A stretch of 43,571 bases of DNA from Sphingomonadaceae bacterium. Its GTDB lineage: Bacteria; Pseudomonadota; Alphaproteobacteria; Sphingomonadales; Sphingomonadaceae. The stretch is taken from contig CANJQJ010000024.1 of assembly GCA_947476425.1 (NCBI GenBank), positions 1-43,571 on the forward strand, given 5' to 3'. This document shows positions 25,576 to 34,277 of this stretch, in pieces. Position 1 is the first letter of the stretch. Every line of letters starts with the position of its first letter. The position numbers and the translations under genes are program-made. The notes under the pieces were generated by a model. It did not search any database. It had not been told where the DNA came from and saw nothing but the letters and a program-made list of their open reading frames with translations.

Positions 25576-27554
25576 CTTTGCTCGGCGATGCGATCCGCCA
25601 GCATGCCCGGCAGATTCCCGATCGCATCGCGATCGACGGCGGCGCTGCGGGCCGCTTGAACTGGGCAGAACTGGCGTTGGCGCTCGATGCGGAGATTGCG
25701 TGCGCGGCGAAGCTTGCCGGCCCAGTCGCGATCGAACTGGATCAAGGCCTGCCGCTGTGCCTGCGCGATCTCGCACTGCTCGAATCCGGTATCCCCGCAC
25801 TGACGATCCCGGCTTTCTTCACGACCTCGCAACGCGATCATTCGCTTGAGGCGGCGCGAGCCGCCGCGCTTCCGGCTGGCACCGCGAAAATCAGTTTCAC
25901 ATCCGGATCGACCGGCACGCCCAAGGGCATCTGCCTGTCGTCCGATCATGTGATCTCAGTGGCCAGGGCCGTCGTCGACCATGTCGGCGACAGCCATGCC
26001 GAGCGGCACCTGCCCCTGTTGCCGCCCGGCATCCTCCTCGAAAACATCGCCGGCTTCTACGCAACAATCTTCGCTGGGGGCACCTATGTCGCACTTCCCC
26101 AGGCGGCCGTCGGGCTCGCCGAACCCTTCCGCCCCGATTTCGTCGCCATGGCCCGGACGATCGCAGCGGAGCGGATCAATTCGCTGATCCTCGTGCCCGA
26201 ATATCTCGCCGGCCTCGTCACCGTGATGGAACGGACCGGGCTGGATCTGCCGGCATTGACGCTCGTCGCCGTCGGTGGCGCACGGCCCGCGCCCGTCCTG
26301 CTCGAGCGCGCGGCCCGGCTCGGCCTGCCGGTTCGTCAAGGCTACGGTATGACCGAATGCGCTTCCGTCATCGCGCTTGAGGCTGCGGACGAATCGACGC
26401 GCGGCAGCGTCGGAACCAGTATCGGCGTCAATCGGATCGCCCTCGCGGCTGATGGCGAGATCCTGGTCGAAGGCCCGCTCTGCCTCGGCAGTCCTCCGGG
26501 TCCGTTCGCCACCGGCGATATCGGCCGGATCGACGATGCCGGCCGGCTCTGGATCGAAGGCCGCAAATCCAACCTAATCGTCACCGCCCACGGTCGCAAT
26601 GTCTCGCCCGAGTGGGTCGAGGCCGCGCTCGTTGCACAGCCCGGGATCACGCAGGCGATGGTCCATGGCGACGGCCAAACCGCACTCTCCGCACTCCTCG
26701 TGCCCGCTGGCCCCGACGCCGATATCGAATCCGCGTTGGCGGCCGCCAACGCTGATCTCCCCGCATATGCGCACGTCATTCACTGGCGCAGCGTTCCGCC
26801 GTTCACCCCCGGCAATGGCCTCCTCACGGGCAATGGTCGCCTACGCCGCGATGCGATTGCGTTGCTCCATCTCAAGGAAAGCAAGGAAATGAAATTTCTC
26901 GAACGGCTTCAGGCGGAAACGCTCGACGCGCAAATTGCCTTTTCAGCGGTGCCGCAGCTTCAGGCAGGTCTGGCCGGATCGATCGACCGAGCGACCTACA
27001 TTGCCTATCTGACCCAGGCCTATCACCATGTCCGCCACACCGTGCCCGTGTTGACCGAGGCGCGCGCCCGGCTCGCCCATCGGCCCGAGATGGCGGCAGC
27101 CCTCGATAGCTATATCGTCGAGGAAAGCGGTCACGAGGACTGGATACTCGATGACATCGCTGCTGCCGGCGGCGATCGCGCGGCGGCGGCGGCGAGCGCT
27201 CCCTTGGCCGCAACCAAGGCGATGGTCGATCATGCGTATCGGGTTGTCCGCAGCGGCAATCCGGTCGCGCTGTTCGGCATGGTCTATGTGCTTGAGGGCA
27301 CCAGCGTCGCAATCGCCGAAAGCGGCGCGGCGGCGGTCAAGGCCGCACTCGGCCTCCCGGATGCCGCGTTCAGCTATCTCACCTCGCATGGCGCGCTCGA
27401 CCAGGAGCATATGCGATATTTCGCGGACCTGATGGCGCGGATCCACGATCCGGACGACCAGCAGGCGATCATCGCCATGGCGCGCGATATCTTCCGCCTG
27501 TTCGGCGCGATGTTCGCCGCGATCCCGATGGAGACGATCGATGCGGCGGCTTGA
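25572..27554 (+). CDS. Fusion: AMP-dependent acyl synthetase (ANL) plus heme-oxygenase-like diiron (HDO) domain
   Basis: A 660-residue two-domain enzyme. Residues 1-430 form an adenylating domain, with ATP loop SFTSGSTGTPKG (108-119), YGMTE (258-262) and TGDIGRIDDAGRLW. The motif that normally holds the catalytic Lys reads GNGRLRR, with Arg423. Residues 440-660 form a helical TenA/heme-oxygenase-like domain. Likely metal ligands are Glu518-x2-His521, Glu575, and His606-x3-Asp610-x2-His613, the arrangement of diiron oxidases such as UndA and CADD. Such domains are often encoded separately. Met440 (base 26889) is preceded by AAGGAAAGCAAGGAA, so a free second domain might also be made. The enzyme probably activates a carboxylic acid and oxidises or cleaves it. 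It overlaps the next gene by 14 bases. Confidence 0.87.
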   Translation: MTLLGDAIRQHARQIPDRIAIDGGAAGRLNWAELALALDAEIACAAKLAGPVAIELDQGLPLCLRDLALLESGIPALTIPAFFTTSQRDHSLEAARAAALPAGTAKISFTSGSTGTPKGICLSSDHVISVARAVVDHVGDSHAERHLPLLPPGILLENIAGFYATIFAGGTYVALPQAAVGLAEPFRPDFVAMARTIAAERINSLILVPEYLAGLVTVMERTGLDLPALTLVAVGGARPAPVLLERAARLGLPVRQGYGMTECASVIALEAADESTRGSVGTSIGVNRIALAADGEILVEGPLCLGSPPGPFATGDIGRIDDAGRLWIEGRKSNLIVTAHGRNVSPEWVEAALVAQPGITQAMVHGDGQTALSALLVPAGPDADIESALAAANADLPAYAHVIHWRSVPPFTPGNGLLTGNGRLRRDAIALLHLKESKEMKFLERLQAETLDAQIAFSAVPQLQAGLAGSIDRATYIAYLTQAYHHVRHTVPVLTEARARLAHRPEMAAALDSYIVEESGHEDWILDDIAAAGGDRAAAAASAPLAATKAMVDHAYRVVRSGNPVALFGMVYVLEGTSVAIAESGAAAVKAALGLPDAAFSYLTSHGALDQEHMRYFADLMARIHDPDDQQAIIAMARDIFRLFGAMFAAIPMETIDAAA

Positions 27555-28296
27555 AGGCAAGCGGATCGTGGTGACCGGCGCAGCGGGCGGGATCGGCTCG
27601 CTGGTCGCGGCACTGCTCCGTGTGCAAGGCGCGCACCTGACCGGCGTGGATCGCGTCGATTGCCCACCATGCGACGAAACGATCATCGCCGATCTGTCCA
27701 CCGAGCCCGGGCTCCAGGCGCTTTCCGCCGCGCTGGCCCTGCGGCACGTCGACATTCTCGTGAACATCGCGGGCGTGCAGTATTTCGGCCCGATCGAGCG
27801 CCAGGATCCAGCCAATATCCTGCTAGGCTACACCGTCAACCTTATCGCACCGGCGACACTGATCCGCGCAGTGCTGCCACAGATGCAGGCGCGACGGTCC
27901 GGCCAGATCGTCAACATCGGCTCCGTGATGGGATCGATCAACTATCCCTATTTTGCGACCTATTCGAGCAGCAAGGCAGGCCTGAAAGGGCTTAGCGAAG
28001 GCCTTCGCCGTGAAATACAGGGGTTCGGTATCGACGTAACCCACATCTCCCCCCGTGCCGCGAAGACCGCCTTCAACAGCGCTGCGGTCAATCGTTTCAT
28101 GGAGATGACGGGGATGACCGCCGATGCGCCCGAAACCGTCGCACTGCGAATCGTCGCGGCGATCGTCGAACGCCGCAAGGATGTCTCGATCGGGTTCCGC
28201 GAACGAATGCTCATCCGCCTCAATGCGCTGCTCCCCCGCCTGATCGATGCCGGCCTCGCGCCGCAGACGCTCAAGGCCCGCCAGCTTTTCCAATAA
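27541..28296 (+). CDS. Short-chain dehydrogenase/reductase (second)
   Basis: A 251-residue SDR. The cofactor loop is TGAAGGIG (near residue 13), VNIAGVQ follows, Ser lies in NIGSVMGS, and Tyr-x3-Lys in YSSSKAGLKGL. The Asp after the second strand (GVDRVD) favours NAD(H). The C-terminal part (VSIGFRERMLIRLNALLP) is like SDRs acting on long-chain or lipid substrates. The start overlaps the preceding gene by 14 bases, which places it firmly in the biosynthetic cassette; it likely reduces or oxidises the cassette product. Confidence 0.92.
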   Translation: MRRLEGKRIVVTGAAGGIGSLVAALLRVQGAHLTGVDRVDCPPCDETIIADLSTEPGLQALSAALALRHVDILVNIAGVQYFGPIERQDPANILLGYTVNLIAPATLIRAVLPQMQARRSGQIVNIGSVMGSINYPYFATYSSSKAGLKGLSEGLRREIQGFGIDVTHISPRAAKTAFNSAAVNRFMEMTGMTADAPETVALRIVAAIVERRKDVSIGFRERMLIRLNALLPRLIDAGLAPQTLKARQLFQ

Positions 28297-28320
28297 CCAG
28301 ACGATCAAGGAAAACCGATC

Positions 28321-28992
28321 ATGTCGATTGTTCGAGCGCTCCGGATTGCCGGACTGCTTTTCGCCGCCACGCTCGCCAACGGGGCAGCTTACGCCTCCGA
28401 TAATCCAGCGATGGACGCCCAGGTCAAGCATATCAACGACGAATGGGCGCGGATCAAATACCAGATGAAGGGTCGCGCCAACCAGTATGACCAGATCGAT
28501 GCGCTGTCCAAACAGGCCGCGATTGTTACCACGCATTATCCCGGTCGCGCCGAGCCGCTGCTCTGGCAGGGAATCGTCAACAGCGAGGAAGCCGCGATGG
28601 CGGGTACCTTCAGCAAGATGGGCTACGCGTCGAGCGCGCGCGACATCCTGGAAAAGGCCCGCGCAATCAATCCCAAGGCCGCAAATGGCGGCGTGCTGAT
28701 GAGCCTTGGCGTGCTCTATTACAAGGTTCCGGGCTTCCCGATCGGGTTCGGGAGCAGCGGCAAGGCGCGGAATTATCTCGAAGCTGCGCTCGCCATGGAT
28801 CCCACCGGGCTCGACGCGAATTTCTTCTATGGCGATTTTCTCGCTGCGCAAGGCGAGGTCGCCAAGGCGCGGAATTACCTGCTCCGCGCGCTCAAGGCGC
28901 CGTCCGATCCCGATCGTCCGGTCTGGGATGTGGGCCGTCGCGGTGAAGTCCGGCAGCTTCTTGCCGATCTCGACAAGAAATCGCGACACTGA
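28321..28992 (+). CDS. Periplasmic TPR-like hypothetical protein
   Basis: A 223-residue exported protein: signal peptide about 1-25 (ending AAYAS), then helices that pair like TPR units, e.g. ASSARDILEKARAINPKAA, ARNYLEAALAMDPTGLDA and ARNYLLRALKAPSDPDRP. It resembles the TPR-type periplasmic partners in TRAP-associated (TAtT-like) proteins, but no transporter genes are present. It is 24 bases after the SDR and 2 bases before the methyltransferase, so it belongs to the operon. A role in carrying or sensing the product in the periplasm is an inference. Confidence 0.72.
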   Translation: MSIVRALRIAGLLFAATLANGAAYASDNPAMDAQVKHINDEWARIKYQMKGRANQYDQIDALSKQAAIVTTHYPGRAEPLLWQGIVNSEEAAMAGTFSKMGYASSARDILEKARAINPKAANGGVLMSLGVLYYKVPGFPIGFGSSGKARNYLEAALAMDPTGLDANFFYGDFLAAQGEVAKARNYLLRALKAPSDPDRPVWDVGRRGEVRQLLADLDKKSRH

Positions 28993-28994
28993 GC

Positions 28995-29636
28995 ATGTGG
29001 GAGGCGATGGGGCGGCAACTCCGCAATCCGGAGGGGCTGGGCGGTCGACTGACCGGCAAGTTCATGCGCGTCGTGAACCGGACGCCGAACCGGCTCGCGG
29101 TCGATGCGCTCGACCTCGCACCGGAAGACGTCGCGCTCGATCTGGGCTGTGGGCCGGGGCATGCGCTTGCCTTGATGGCAGCGCGCGCAGCCACGGTCCA
29201 CGGGATGGACCAGTCCGAAACGATGCTCGGCCAGGCCGCCCAGGCCAATCGCCTCGCGGTGCGTGAGGGCCGCGTGGTGCTGGCGCGGGGCGAGTTCGAT
29301 CGGCTCCCTTACCCTACCGGCATGTTCGACAAGATCCTCGCCTCCAACGTCATGTATTTCTGGAAAAACGCCCCGGGGGTGCTCGCCGAGATCCGGCGCG
29401 TGATGCGGCTTGGCGGTCGGCTGTCGATCTACGTGACCGATGCGCGCACGATGCGGCAGTGGAAGTTCGCGGGTCCGGACACGCATCGACTGTTCGATGC
29501 CGATGCCCTGCGCATCCTGTTGCGCAGGGGTGGCTTCGAAAACGACCGCATCACCCTCAGCCCCGTCAGGCTGTCGGGCGGCATCCATGGCCTGCTGGCA
29601 ACCGCAGAAACCCGGCCCTTGCAATCAAACCCGTGA
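28995..29636 (+). CDS. Class I SAM-dependent methyltransferase
   Basis: A 213-residue methyltransferase. Motif I is LDLGCGPGHALALMA (about residue 50), the acidic ribose-binding residue follows in VHGMDQSE, and motif post-I and IV lie in FDRLPYPTGMFDKILASN. It resembles small UbiE/Coq5-type enzymes and probably methylates O, N or C of a small molecule. It starts 2 bases after the TPR-like gene and is 38 bases before the sigma factor gene, bridging the biosynthetic and signalling halves of the operon. Confidence 0.9.
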   Translation: MWEAMGRQLRNPEGLGGRLTGKFMRVVNRTPNRLAVDALDLAPEDVALDLGCGPGHALALMAARAATVHGMDQSETMLGQAAQANRLAVREGRVVLARGEFDRLPYPTGMFDKILASNVMYFWKNAPGVLAEIRRVMRLGGRLSIYVTDARTMRQWKFAGPDTHRLFDADALRILLRRGGFENDRITLSPVRLSGGIHGLLATAETRPLQSNP

Positions 29637-29674
29637 ACTTCAATGATGCCCTGGAAACGCGGGGCCCGGATTGC

Positions 29675-30205
29675 ATGACCGAAACTGCCGCTGCGGGCGG
29701 ACTGAAGGCCCTGTACAGCCAATATCGACAGGAGCTGCTGCGCTTCCTGGCGGCGCGCACCGGCGATCGCGAGGAAGCCGAAGATGTGCTGCAGGAGCTC
29801 TGGTTCAAGCTCGATACCATGCCGGGCGGCCCAATCGGCAATGGCCGCGCCTACCTCTATCGCATGGCACAGAATCTCGTGTTCGATCGGCTCCGCGAAC
29901 GACAACGCCGGTCGCGGCGCGAACGCGCATGGTCCGAGCAGGAAGTAGGCTTCGCCCCTGCCACCGGCGAAATGGCTGATAGCGGACAAAATGCCGAGGA
30001 GCTTCTCATCGAGCGCGAGCAGGTGGCGCGGATCGCATCTGCGGTCGCCAATCTGCCGGAAGGCGCGCGCAATGCCTTTCGCTTGCACAAGATCGACGGG
30101 CTGAGCCATGGCGAAGTCGCCATGCGTCTCGGAATCAGCAAGAGCGGTGTCGAAAAACATATGGCCGTGGCGATGAAATATCTTCGCCGTGCGCTATCGG
30201 ACTGA
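29675..30205 (+). CDS. ECF sigma factor, FecI-type (first system)
   Basis: A 176-residue sigma-70 family protein with only regions 2 and 4. Region 2 has DREEAEDVLQELWFKL and YLYRMAQNLVFDRLRE; region 4 has LPEGARNAFRLHKIDGLSHG and a helix-turn-helix in MRLGISKSGVEKHMA. It directs transcription when the membrane anti-sigma factor FecR is inactivated by a ligand-bound receptor. The start at 29675 fits the family N-terminus; GTG at 29632 is a longer alternative. FecR follows after 80 bases. Targets are probably this receptor or the whole operon. Confidence 0.92.
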   Translation: MTETAAAGGLKALYSQYRQELLRFLAARTGDREEAEDVLQELWFKLDTMPGGPIGNGRAYLYRMAQNLVFDRLRERQRRSRRERAWSEQEVGFAPATGEMADSGQNAEELLIEREQVARIASAVANLPEGARNAFRLHKIDGLSHGEVAMRLGISKSGVEKHMAVAMKYLRRALSD

Positions 30206-30285
30206 GGTCGGGGCGATGCGACGGCGTCTCATGTGCAGAAGATGTTCGGCGGAACACGGGGGTGACGCTGGTGGTGGGAAACGCG

Positions 30286-31224
30286 ATGGATGACCGGATA
30301 ATCGAAGAGGCGATCAGCTGGCATGCCGCGCAGATGCGCGACGATTGCGACTGGGACGGCTTCACGCTCTGGCTCGAGGCCGATCCGCAGCACCGCGTCG
30401 CCTTCGACGACGTGACGTTGCTGGACGATGTGCTCGTCCAGCGCCGCGAACTGCTCGCACAATTGCTGCCCGCCGAAACCAGGGCAATCCCCGAAGCCGT
30501 GCCAAATCGCCGCGCTCGCCGCTGGGCGGGCTATGGCCTTGGTACCGCTGCGGCGGCCGCCATCGCCTTTTCGCTGCCGATGCTTTCAACGGGCGGCAGC
30601 CAGGTCGCTTATGCGACCGGGCCCGGCCAGACGCGGATGATCGCGCTCGCCGATGGTTCGAGGGTCCAGCTTGCGTCCGCAAGCCGGCTGGTCGTTGACA
30701 AGGGATCGATGACGCTCGACGGCGCGGCCTGGTTCGACGTGCCGCATGATCCCTCGCGACAGCTGACGATCCAGGCAGGCGGCTATCGCGTCAGCGATAT
30801 CGGGACGAAGTTCGAGATCAGCGCAGGCGAGCGCAGCGTCAAGGTCGCAGTAGCGGAGGGCACGCTTTCGGTAAGCGCGGGCGGCTTGGCAAAGCCAGTC
30901 CGGCTGAGCGGTGGGCAACGATTGCTCGTGGTCGGCGATCTGAACCTCGCAGAAATCGGATCAATCGACCGAAGCGACGTCGGCAGCTGGCGGAGCGGTC
31001 GACTGGTTTACCAGAATGTCCCCCTTTCGCTGGTCGCAGCCGATATCAGCCGTTATGCGGGCAGGAAGTTGATCGTCGACCCCAAGGTGGCCGGACGGCG
31101 CTTCTCTGGTGTGCTTTCGATCGGGAATGGCTCGGGACTTGTTGGTGACCTTCAGCAATTCATGGGCCTGGCGACGCGTACTGAAGGCAGCGCTGTTCGC
31201 CTTGTCGCTCGCGACTACGGCTGA
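30286..31224 (+). CDS. FecR-family anti-sigma factor (first system)
   Basis: An inner-membrane signal transducer of about 312 residues. The cytoplasmic part (1-80) is the DUF4880-type sigma-binding domain (AISWHAAQMRDDCDWDGF, FTLWLEADPQHRVAF). A membrane segment follows near 84-105 (GYGLGTAAAAAIAFSLPML). The periplasmic FecR domain (about 120-215) has RMIALADGSRVQLASAS and ISDIG-like strand repeats, and the final 70 residues resemble STN/DUF4974. The start at 30286 is preferred; GTG at 30262 is possible. It overlaps the receptor gene by about 98 bases. Confidence 0.9.
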   Translation: MDDRIIEEAISWHAAQMRDDCDWDGFTLWLEADPQHRVAFDDVTLLDDVLVQRRELLAQLLPAETRAIPEAVPNRRARRWAGYGLGTAAAAAIAFSLPMLSTGGSQVAYATGPGQTRMIALADGSRVQLASASRLVVDKGSMTLDGAAWFDVPHDPSRQLTIQAGGYRVSDIGTKFEISAGERSVKVAVAEGTLSVSAGGLAKPVRLSGGQRLLVVGDLNLAEIGSIDRSDVGSWRSGRLVYQNVPLSLVAADISRYAGRKLIVDPKVAGRRFSGVLSIGNGSGLVGDLQQFMGLATRTEGSAVRLVARDYG

Positions 31225-33508
31225 TCCGATCGTTGCGGCGTCGGGGCCGCCACGTTCAGCGGTCGTCCTCGATATTCCCGCCGGCAGCCTCGCCGACGCG
31301 CTTGCCGCACTCTCACGCCAGAGCGGGATTTCGGTGGGGATGAGCGGTCGCCTTCCCGACATAAGCGTTCATGCTGTTCGCGGAAGGATGCACCCTGCGG
31401 CCGCGCTTGACCGGCTGTTGGAAAGGAGTGGCCTGGAAGCCTTCGCCGTCGGTCGGTCCTCGTTTCGGCTGGAACCGGCAAGGCACGTAGCGCCCATCGC
31501 ACCACCTGTCGCGCAGCCCGCCCCAATTGCCGACATCGTCGTGACTGGCGTGAAGCGTGGCCAGCCATTGGGTCGACTGCCCGTTTCAGTCGCCATTGTC
31601 GCGCTTGGCGATAATTGGCGGATGCCGCCCCTCGCACAGGGAGGCGACGTCGCGGCAAATGTCGAAGGGCTGACCGTCACCAACCTTGGTCCGGGTCGCA
31701 ATCGGCAGTTCATCCGGGGCGTCGCGGATAGCCCGTTCAGCGGAACCAGCCAATCGACCGTGGCCATCCAGTTCGATGAAGCCCGCCTCGCTTATAATGC
31801 GCCTGATCCAGATCTGCGGCTGGTAGATGTCGACCGCGTCGAGATCTTGAAGGGGCCCCAAGGCACCCTCTACGGCGCCGGCGCGCTAGGCGGAGTCTAT
31901 CACATCATTCCGCACCGCGCCGATCTCGACAATGCCAGCGGTTTTTCCGAGATCCACGGCACCAGCCTCGCCTCGGGCGGCTTCGGCGGAGGTGGCCAGG
32001 CGGTCATCAACCTTCCGCTCGCTGCCGACCGACTGGCCATTCGCGCAGTTGGCTATGCCGAACAGGAACCCGGCTGGATCGATAACGACGACGGCCGGCG
32101 CAATAGCAATGATACGCACATTCAGGGCGGACGGATCGCGCTTCGGTTCCTGCCGCTCGATGGGTGGACGATCGACGCGACCGGCGCGATCCAGTCGATC
32201 AACGAGGACGATAGCCATTATATCACGCGCATCGGCGACCAGATCAGGCGACCCGGTAATCTCCCCGAACCCCACGACAATGATTTCCGGATGGCCGCGC
32301 TCAAGATCGCAGGTCACATCGGTTCGATCGACCTGCTTTCGGCAACCAGCGTCGCCGGACAGGAAACCAGCGGCACGCTCGACGCCAGCGCCGTTGCCGC
32401 CGCGTTTGGGCTGGCCGCGCCGTTGCGCTATTCGGAAGTCCGTACCTATTCAGTCATCAATCAGGAGTTCCGCCTGTCGCAATCGCGCGAAAGCGGCGTT
32501 TCCTGGGTCGCCGGCCTCTCGTGGGTGAAAGCCGAAAGCCAGTTCGACGGCAAGCTCGCGCCATCAGCGCAACCAGCGCTGCCGGTTGTTTCAATCTACC
32601 AGGAGAGCAGCGAGCTTTCGGCGTTCGCCGATCTTTCGCTCCCGCTCGACGATCACTGGAAGGTGAATGCTGGCGGGCGCTTGTTTCGGTCGATCGCAAG
32701 GGACGAACGCGCCGACACCGCCGGACCTTTTCAGGAAAAGCGTACGAAGCAGGGCTTCACCCCAAGCCTCGGACTGAGCTGGGAACCCGCCCGCGATCGG
32801 ATCCTGTTCCTGCGACTTGCCAGCGCGATGCGCCCGGGCGGGCTGAGCGCGACCGGGACGTCCAGCAGCGGAAGCTTCGATTCCGACGAACTGACGAACC
32901 TCGATCTCGGCTGGCGGATGCGACTGGCAGATAGCAGGCTCTCGATCGAGGGGGCCGGATATCTTACGTTCTGGGATCATATCCAGTCCGACTATCTCCT
33001 CGCCAATGGCCTCGTCGGAACCCACAATGCCGGCAATGGCCGGATTTTCGGCGTCGAAAACACGCTGCGCTGGCGACCCGGGCAATGGACGATCGATGCG
33101 GGCTTCACGCTCCAGCAGGCCCGCCTGGTCAAGGCTACAGCTGGAACCGTCATCGCCGACGATGGCCGCCTGCCCGTCGTGCCGGACGTCAGCATGCGAC
33201 TGGGCCTCGCACGCCACGTCGATCTCGGACAGTGGCACGGCGACATCGGGGCTCGGGCCATCTTGGTAGGCGCATCGCGATTGAGCTTCGACCAGGGCCT
33301 CGATCGGCACATGGGCGATTTTGCGACTCTTGCCGGCATCGCAGCATTTTCGAACGGGACCTGGACGGTGACCACGCGCATCGACAATGCCTTCAACGCC
33401 CATGGCGACAGCTTCGCGCTCGGCAACCCCTTTTCGATTCGGCTCGGCCAGCAGTCCACGCCCGTCAGGCCGCGCATGATCAGCCTGGGTGTGGCGCGTC
33501 GCTGGTAA
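31127..33508 (+). CDS. TonB-dependent receptor with STN signalling domain (first system)
   Basis: An outer-membrane receptor of about 793 residues. After a signal region (to about residue 38) comes the STN domain (LDIPAGSLADALAALSRQSG), which contacts FecR. The plug follows, with IVVTGVKRG, RQFIRGVADSPFSG, VEILKGPQGTLYGAGALGG, and then the 22-strand barrel ending in SLGVARRW. It should take up a ligand with TonB energy and signal its presence to the sigma factor. The ligand is unknown; siderophore-type iron complexes are usual, but the adjacent biosynthetic genes suggest a self-made molecule. The start is uncertain (31109 GTG or 31127 ATG), as it lies inside fecR. It shares YNAPDPDLRL with the second receptor. 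Confidence 0.9.
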   Translation: MARDLLVTFSNSWAWRRVLKAALFALSLATTADPIVAASGPPRSAVVLDIPAGSLADALAALSRQSGISVGMSGRLPDISVHAVRGRMHPAAALDRLLERSGLEAFAVGRSSFRLEPARHVAPIAPPVAQPAPIADIVVTGVKRGQPLGRLPVSVAIVALGDNWRMPPLAQGGDVAANVEGLTVTNLGPGRNRQFIRGVADSPFSGTSQSTVAIQFDEARLAYNAPDPDLRLVDVDRVEILKGPQGTLYGAGALGGVYHIIPHRADLDNASGFSEIHGTSLASGGFGGGGQAVINLPLAADRLAIRAVGYAEQEPGWIDNDDGRRNSNDTHIQGGRIALRFLPLDGWTIDATGAIQSINEDDSHYITRIGDQIRRPGNLPEPHDNDFRMAALKIAGHIGSIDLLSATSVAGQETSGTLDASAVAAAFGLAAPLRYSEVRTYSVINQEFRLSQSRESGVSWVAGLSWVKAESQFDGKLAPSAQPALPVVSIYQESSELSAFADLSLPLDDHWKVNAGGRLFRSIARDERADTAGPFQEKRTKQGFTPSLGLSWEPARDRILFLRLASAMRPGGLSATGTSSSGSFDSDELTNLDLGWRMRLADSRLSIEGAGYLTFWDHIQSDYLLANGLVGTHNAGNGRIFGVENTLRWRPGQWTIDAGFTLQQARLVKATAGTVIADDGRLPVVPDVSMRLGLARHVDLGQWHGDIGARAILVGASRLSFDQGLDRHMGDFATLAGIAAFSNGTWTVTTRIDNAFNAHGDSFALGNPFSIRLGQQSTPVRPRMISLGVARRW

Positions 33509-33591
33509 TTCGAGTGGCCGCTCAACAGGCCTTGCGTGACAGCCTCGTGAACCGCATCTCTGTCGTTCAGCAACGGCAGCACGGATGCAAC

Positions 33592-34239
33592 ATGAACAAG
33601 CTCAAGATCGATTTCGTGTCGGATATCTCCTGCCCCTGGTGCATCATCGGGCTGCGGGGGCTCGAGGAAGCGCTCGAACGGTCACGCGATGTGATCGAGG
33701 CCGATATCAGCTTCCAGCCTTTCGAACTCAATCCGGACATGCCCGCCGGGGGGCAAAACCTTGTCGATATCATGATCAAGAAGTTCGGTTCGACCGTCGA
33801 GAAATCCGCCGAGGCTCGCGATATGATCAAGGCGCGCGCTGCCAGCGTCGGCTTCACCATGGCGATGAATGACGAAAGCCGCGTCTACAACAGTTTCGAT
33901 GCCCATCGCCTGCTCCACTGGGCAGGGCTCAGAGGACGCCAGCACGCGCTGAAGCAGCAGCTCTTCCGAGCCTATTTCACTGATGGGCTCGACATCTCCA
34001 ACCACGCGACCCTTGGGGAAATCTCGGGGAAAGCCGGACTGGATTCAGTCGAAGCCGGCGAAGTTCTGGCGTCGGGGCGATATGCCGACGAGGTCAGGGC
34101 CGCCGAGCAACTCTGGCAATCGCGCGGCATCAGCTCGGTTCCGGCGATCGTCGTCAACGACCGCTACCTGATTTCCGGCGGCCAGCCTCCCGAAGCCTTC
34201 GAACAGGCCCTGCGCAAGATCGCGGCGGAAGAAGGCTAG
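33592..34239 (+). CDS. DsbA-family (FrnE-like) thiol oxidoreductase
   Basis: A 215-residue thioredoxin-fold protein without a signal peptide. The active-site motif is Cys14-Pro-Trp-Cys17 (DISCPWCIIG), the cis-proline loop is SSVPAIVVNDRY near residue 180, and a helical insertion of about 100 residues lies between. This is the FrnE / HCCA-isomerase-like group, cytoplasmic disulfide or glutathione-linked isomerases, some involved in polyketide biosynthesis. It is 83 bases after the receptor and the last gene of the unit. It may act on the product of the upstream cassette. Confidence 0.88.
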   Translation: MNKLKIDFVSDISCPWCIIGLRGLEEALERSRDVIEADISFQPFELNPDMPAGGQNLVDIMIKKFGSTVEKSAEARDMIKARAASVGFTMAMNDESRVYNSFDAHRLLHWAGLRGRQHALKQQLFRAYFTDGLDISNHATLGEISGKAGLDSVEAGEVLASGRYADEVRAAEQLWQSRGISSVPAIVVNDRYLISGGQPPEAFEQALRKIAAEEG

Positions 34240-34277
34240 GAAAGAATGACGATCCGAATTTGAATCAGGCGCCTCGG

